Below, in pieces: positions 7,111 through 9,945 of a stretch of DNA of 9,945 bases. The translations under genes were made by a program, and so were the position numbers. The stretch is from Methylomonas sp. (lineage in GTDB: Bacteria > Pseudomonadota > Gammaproteobacteria > Methylococcales > Methylomonadaceae). Each line of letters begins with the position of its first letter. Positions within the stretch are counted from its first letter, which is position 1. Below the pieces are notes generated by a model that had not been told where the DNA came from, did no database searches, and was given only the letters and a program-made list of their open reading frames with translations. The stretch is taken from assembly GCA_026990815.1 (NCBI GenBank), contig JALXCS010000393.1:1-9945 (forward strand), written 5' to 3'.

Positions 7111-8226
7111 TCAGACGCAAAGCACATCTTCTAAAGGCCTGTATTGTCGATTCAGGTCTAATGCCTCTGCTACTTTAGGATGAGTAATATAACCGGCATG
7201 GACATTTACTGCTTTTGCAGAATTCCTGAAGTTTTTAAAATAATCTAAGCCATCTCTTGCTAAATTCAACAGATAAGGCATTGTTGCCTCAGTTAAAGCA
7301 ATTGTTGAAGTTCTTGGATAGGCTCCAGGCATGTTGGTGACGCAATAGTGAATCACCCCAAACTCGATAAATATTGGATGAGCATGCGTTGTTGGTCGCG
7401 AAGTTTCGATACATCCACCCTGATCTATACTGACATCAACAACCACAGAACCAGGAATCATATTTTTAATCATCTCCCTGGTAACAACATAAGGCGCTTT
7501 TGCCCCTCTCGAAAGAACAGCGCCTACAACCAAGTCTGCATCACTGGTATGACATGCAATATTGTCAGGATCTGAGAGAACAAAATGACTTCCTGGCAAT
7601 TCGTTTTCTATTATTTTCCTGCCTTTCTCTTCACTCAATCCCGCAAGATAAACTTCTGCCCCCATACTCGAAGCGACGTGAGCCGCATGACGACCAACTA
7701 CGCCATCGCCAATAACCAGAACTTTACCGTATTTTTTATCCATTACAGTGCCAAGCTGCATTCCCTTGCCATGATTAAAACTGGCCAAATAGTAGCTACC
7801 CATTAAGGTCGCCATATTTCCTGCAACCGCACTCATTGGCGCTAAAATAGGTAAGTACCCCTGCTCGTCCTCCAGAGTTTCGTAAGCAATCGCGGTGACT
7901 TTATTTTTCAATAAAACCCGGGTTAGTTTGGGATCAACACCCGCTAAATGAAAAAAAGTAAAAACCATTTGCCGGTTCAGATATTGATATTCGACCGGCA
8001 GCGGCTCTTTGACTTTAACTACCAGCTCAACTTGCCAGGCTTTTGCAGTATCTACAACTTGTGCTCCAGCCTGTAAATATTCCTCATTAGAAAAGCCAGA
8101 CCCTTCGCCAGCCTTGGCTTCAACTAAAACCTTATGCCCATCTTGACATAGGCATCTGACACCATCGGGTGTTACTGAAACCCGATTTTCCATTGCTTTG
8201 ATTTCCTTAATAATTCCTATTTTCAT
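7111..8226 (-). CDS. ald: Alanine dehydrogenase (NAD-dependent)
   Basis: Cytoplasmic enzyme for the reversible oxidative deamination of L-alanine to pyruvate and ammonia with NAD. Its 371-residue length is typical. Visible family features are MKIGIIKEIKAMENRV at the N-terminus with Arg15, KVKEP with Lys73, FFHLAG with His93 (both in the pyruvate/alanine site), the Rossmann loop VIGDGVVGRHAA (171-182) and VVDVSIDQGG with Asp268 (catalytic). The Rossmann loop reads GDGVVG where GAGVVG or GGGVVG is usual; the GxGxxG pattern is kept. It is the last gene of the DUF411-glk-ald unit, starting nine bases after the glk stop. Its Shine-Dalgarno is poor (GAGG about 15 bases upstream), so expression may rely on coupling to glk. 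Pyridine nucleotide transhydrogenase subunit alpha is a related family but is longer, and the active-site residues fit Ald. Confidence 0.95.
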   Translation of the reverse strand: MKIGIIKEIKAMENRVSVTPDGVRCLCQDGHKVLVEAKAGEGSGFSNEEYLQAGAQVVDTAKAWQVELVVKVKEPLPVEYQYLNRQMVFTFFHLAGVDPKLTRVLLKNKVTAIAYETLEDEQGYLPILAPMSAVAGNMATLMGSYYLASFNHGKGMQLGTVMDKKYGKVLVIGDGVVGRHAAHVASSMGAEVYLAGLSEEKGRKIIENELPGSHFVLSDPDNIACHTSDADLVVGAVLSRGAKAPYVVTREMIKNMIPGSVVVDVSIDQGGCIETSRPTTHAHPIFIEFGVIHYCVTNMPGAYPRTSTIALTEATMPYLLNLARDGLDYFKNFRNSAKAVNVHAGYITHPKVAEALDLNRQYRPLEDVLCV

Positions 8227-8235
8227 GACATGAAG

Positions 8236-9222
8236 TTAATGCCTCAAGGCCCAGGCTTTTTGAGAAGCACCCAGCAAACCTACTTCGGGATTCAAGCAGA
8301 CCCTCACGGACATTTTTTGCAAAATCTGAAAATAACGACCTTTGGCTAAAAAACCTTCAATAAAACAGCCTTTTTGTAACAAAGGAAGAATCTTGGGCGC
8401 AATCCCGCCTGCTAAATATACCCCTCCATAGGGAAGGCACTTTAAAGCCAAATTGCCTGCTTCATTACCATAGATTCGGCAAAATATTTCCAAAGCCTGC
8501 CGACATAGCTGATCAAGACCAGAAACACCCGCTTCACCAATCACTGAGGGAGCGTCATTGGTCATTTTCAATGCATTCTCAATCTCAGCGGAAGGTTTAA
8601 CCCCTGATTGCTTTAAAAACTGGTAAATATTATGTAAACCATCACCGGACACCAAACGTTCATAGCTAACATGGCCAGGAAATTCTTTCCACAAAAAGCT
8701 CAATAACTCGATTTCCTGCTCATTGGTAGGCGCAAAATCAGTGTGCCCGCCTTCAGTGGCAATCGGATGATGTGTTTTTCCATCCCAGCACATTATTGCT
8801 TCACCTAATCCTGTTCCTGCTGCAAGTACAGCAATATGGCCCTGGGTTTGCTCTGAATCAGGGTTTAACTCGAAAAATGCATTATCGGACAAACTCAATA
8901 CACCCCAAGCCGCAGCTTCTAGGTCGTTTATCAGACAAACATAGGGAGTCTTTAAAATCTTGCTTAGCTCTTGCTGCTTGACCGTCCAGCCAAGATTGGT
9001 CAAATAACAATCTCCATTCACAACGGGCCCAGCAACTCCGAGACATGCAGAACTGATAACTGGATAGGATGCTTGCTCAAGAAATTCGGCTAGTGTCTGA
9101 TCAAAAGAGCGGTACTTAGCACAAATGTAAGTTTGTTTATTTACACATCTTGCTGCTCCAGACTCCTGATGATAAAGCGCCAGTACTGTTTTAGTTCCAC
9201 CAACATCACCAGCAAGGATCAT
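8236..9222 (-). CDS. glk: Glucokinase (E. coli Glk type)
   Basis: Cytoplasmic ATP-dependent phosphorylation of glucose to glucose 6-phosphate, the substrate of the nearby Pgi. The 328-residue protein has the N-terminal phosphate-binding GDVGGTKT, the sugar site and catalytic base in LINDLEAAAWG (Asp100), AAGTGLGEA (134-142), the EGGHTDFAP segment (157-165) and the C-terminal GGVYLAGGI and VGLLGA. These identify the Glk family (PF02685) rather than ROK glucokinases, which have a zinc motif CxCGxxGCxE that is absent here. I chose the ATG at 9222, with GAGGA six bases upstream. A TTG directly before it would add one residue. The A of this ATG is the last base of the DUF411 stop (TGATG), so the two genes overlap by one base and are translationally linked. 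Confidence 0.94.
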   Translation of the reverse strand: MILAGDVGGTKTVLALYHQESGAARCVNKQTYICAKYRSFDQTLAEFLEQASYPVISSACLGVAGPVVNGDCYLTNLGWTVKQQELSKILKTPYVCLINDLEAAAWGVLSLSDNAFFELNPDSEQTQGHIAVLAAGTGLGEAIMCWDGKTHHPIATEGGHTDFAPTNEQEIELLSFLWKEFPGHVSYERLVSGDGLHNIYQFLKQSGVKPSAEIENALKMTNDAPSVIGEAGVSGLDQLCRQALEIFCRIYGNEAGNLALKCLPYGGVYLAGGIAPKILPLLQKGCFIEGFLAKGRYFQILQKMSVRVCLNPEVGLLGASQKAWALRH

Positions 9223-9704
9223 CAATAGTCCTCATAATGATTGTAAACTGAAAACTTGCCGCTTTTATCAAAAGCCACCACGTCAAAAGGATCTTTTCTT
9301 CCCCCCATTTCCATTCCAGGAGTACCTGCTGGCATAGCAGGAACAGAAATACCAACAATTTTAGGACGTTTGGCTAACAAAGTAATTATATCTGCCGCAG
9401 GCACATGTCCTTCGATAACATAACCATTTACAATTGCCGTATGACAGGATTGCATTGCTGCAGGGACTCCATATTTCTGCTTCATAGCATTAACATCATC
9501 AGTGACAATATCCTTAACATTAAACTGGTGCTTTTTTAAATGCTCGATCCATTTATGACAACATCCGCATGTTGGACTACGATAAACCACAATTTCCGTT
9601 GGCACAGCCAACTGTACTTCAGATTTATCCCAAATGCTTTCAGCCTTGATTTGCAAAGAAAATATCAGGATTAAAAACAACGACAGAAAATTTTTCAAAT
9701 TCAT
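9222..9704 (-). CDS. Periplasmic DUF411 (CopG-like) copper-binding protein
   Basis: A 160-residue exported protein of the DUF411 family, whose characterised member CopG is a periplasmic copper-resistance protein that binds a cysteine-bridged copper cluster. A signal peptide covers about 1-21 (cleavage after IKA). The thioredoxin-like body starts with TEIVVYRSPTCGCCHKW, with C46, C48, C49 and H50. SCHTA (C87, H88), GYVIEGHVPA (H100) and the Met-rich MPAGTPGMEMG (M124, M131, M133) follow; all are standard metal-ligand positions for the family. The start is supported by AGGTG five bases upstream of the ATG. It is the first gene of a unit with glk and ald and has a promoter at 9737-9765. Its presence beside a metabolic pair rather than in a cop operon is unusual; a larger copper operon lies 5.6 kb away on the same strand. 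Confidence 0.92.
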   Translation of the reverse strand: MNLKNFLSLFLILIFSLQIKAESIWDKSEVQLAVPTEIVVYRSPTCGCCHKWIEHLKKHQFNVKDIVTDDVNAMKQKYGVPAAMQSCHTAIVNGYVIEGHVPAADIITLLAKRPKIVGISVPAMPAGTPGMEMGGRKDPFDVVAFDKSGKFSVYNHYEDY

Positions 9705-9725
9705 AAGAACACCTATGATTAGTGA

Positions 9726-9743
9726 TTAATATTGTCATATTAA
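9726..9743. repeat. Perfect inverted repeat over the DUF411 promoter -10 region, possible operator
   Basis: TTAATAT (9726-9732) and ATATTAA (9737-9743) are exact inverse complements with a four-base spacer. The repeat covers the -10 box and the expected transcription start of the DUF411-glk-ald unit, where a repressor would act. The AT-only composition makes a chance match plausible. Confidence 0.35.
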
Positions 9744-9765
9744 GCGCAATTACAATACCAGACAA
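9737..9765 (-). promoter_or_regulatory. Probable sigma-70 promoter of the DUF411-glk-ald operon
   Basis: On the minus strand TTGTCT (9765-9760) and TAATAT (9742-9737) are separated by 17 bases; each matches consensus at four of six positions. Transcription would start near 9730, leaving a leader of about 26 bases with a good Shine-Dalgarno. No other promoter is evident within the operon, where gaps are -1 and 9 bases. Confidence 0.5.
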
Positions 9766-9784
9766 GTGATACCCATTCCATGGC

Positions 9785-9945
9785 CAGGGCAATCGGGTTT
9801 AAAACCAGTTGAAATTATAATTTAGATGAGGTATTAAAGCTATCATTTTGATTTTATAATGGCAGAGCAACCCATAGCCTCAATTATTCACCATTTTTCA
9901 AGTATTGAAGACCCAAGAAGAAACAGACTCAAAAAACATCAACTC
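9785..9945 (+). mobile_element. Left end of an ISAs1-family insertion sequence (continues beyond window)
   Basis: The transposase start at 9859 and a possible terminal repeat beginning CAGGGCAATCGGG at 9785 place the element's left end about 74 bases before the gene. The exact boundary is a guess because the right end and target duplication are outside the window. The possible terminal sequence contains a small palindrome, GGTTTAAAACC. The element lies only about 20 bases upstream of the -35 box of the DUF411 promoter, on the opposite strand. Confidence 0.55.
9859..9945 (+). CDS. ISAs1-family transposase, first 29 residues (cut by window edge)
   Basis: An open frame from the ATG at 9859 runs off the right edge. 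It reads MAEQPIASIIHHFSSIEDP and then RRNRLKKHQL. The pattern FSxIxDPRxxxxxxHxL is the start of the DDE_Tnp_1-associated N-terminal domain of ISAs1-family (H-repeat-like) transposases. An in-frame TAA at 9835-9837 excludes a much longer N-terminus. No clear Shine-Dalgarno is present; GATGAGG lies about 30 bases upstream. Whether the gene is intact cannot be judged from this window. Confidence 0.85.
   Translation, partial: MAEQPIASIIHHFSSIEDPRRNRLKKHQL

Noticed and set aside
9223..9225. TTG start one codon before the glk ATG
   Set aside because: The ATG at 9222 has a well-spaced GAGGA and overlaps the preceding stop in the usual TGATG manner.
1..9945. tRNA, rRNA, CRISPR array or riboswitch
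   Set aside because: The intergenic stretches are short and contain no regular repeat-spacer pattern, cloverleaf or recognisable riboswitch core.

Overview
The window looks like chromosomal DNA of a low-GC (roughly 40%) gammaproteobacterium. The proteins that point this way are a YqaA-type membrane protein, an MltF-type lytic transglycosylase, a PGI of enterobacterial length, an E. coli-type Glk and a DUF411 protein. A Legionellales-like or similar host would fit, but no feature fixes the genus.

Layout from left to right. (1) 1-250, minus: the N-terminal part of a yqaA-type gene running off the left edge. (2) 251-379: two hairpins, the left one a good intrinsic terminator that closes the copper operon to its right. 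(3) 380-3645, minus: a three-gene operon read from right to left. It encodes a small exported, C-terminally anchored protein, a two-domain multicopper oxidase with a C-terminal membrane anchor, and a membrane-anchored blue-copper (cupredoxin) protein. (4) 3646-3916: a divergent intergenic region with a dyad and repeated octamers. (5) pgi and mltF, plus strand, probably with separate promoters. (6) 7111-9704, minus: a compact operon DUF411 copper-binding protein - glk (glucokinase) - ald (alanine dehydrogenase), with a good promoter at 9737-9765. (7) From about 9785 to the right edge: the left end of an ISAs1-family insertion sequence, with only the first 29 residues of the transposase inside the window.

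How the genes fit together. Two copper-related units (the three-gene cuproprotein operon and the DUF411 protein) flank central-carbon genes (pgi, glk, ald) and a peptidoglycan enzyme. Glk and Pgi catalyse consecutive steps from glucose to fructose 6-phosphate. Ald links pyruvate and alanine. The most interesting part is the three-gene operon. All three products have an export signal and a single C-terminal anchor, the oxidase and cupredoxin have intact type 1 copper sites, and the small third protein is predicted to start with histidine after signal-peptide cleavage. That arrangement suggests a periplasmic, membrane-tethered copper redox module whose substrate cannot be read from sequence.
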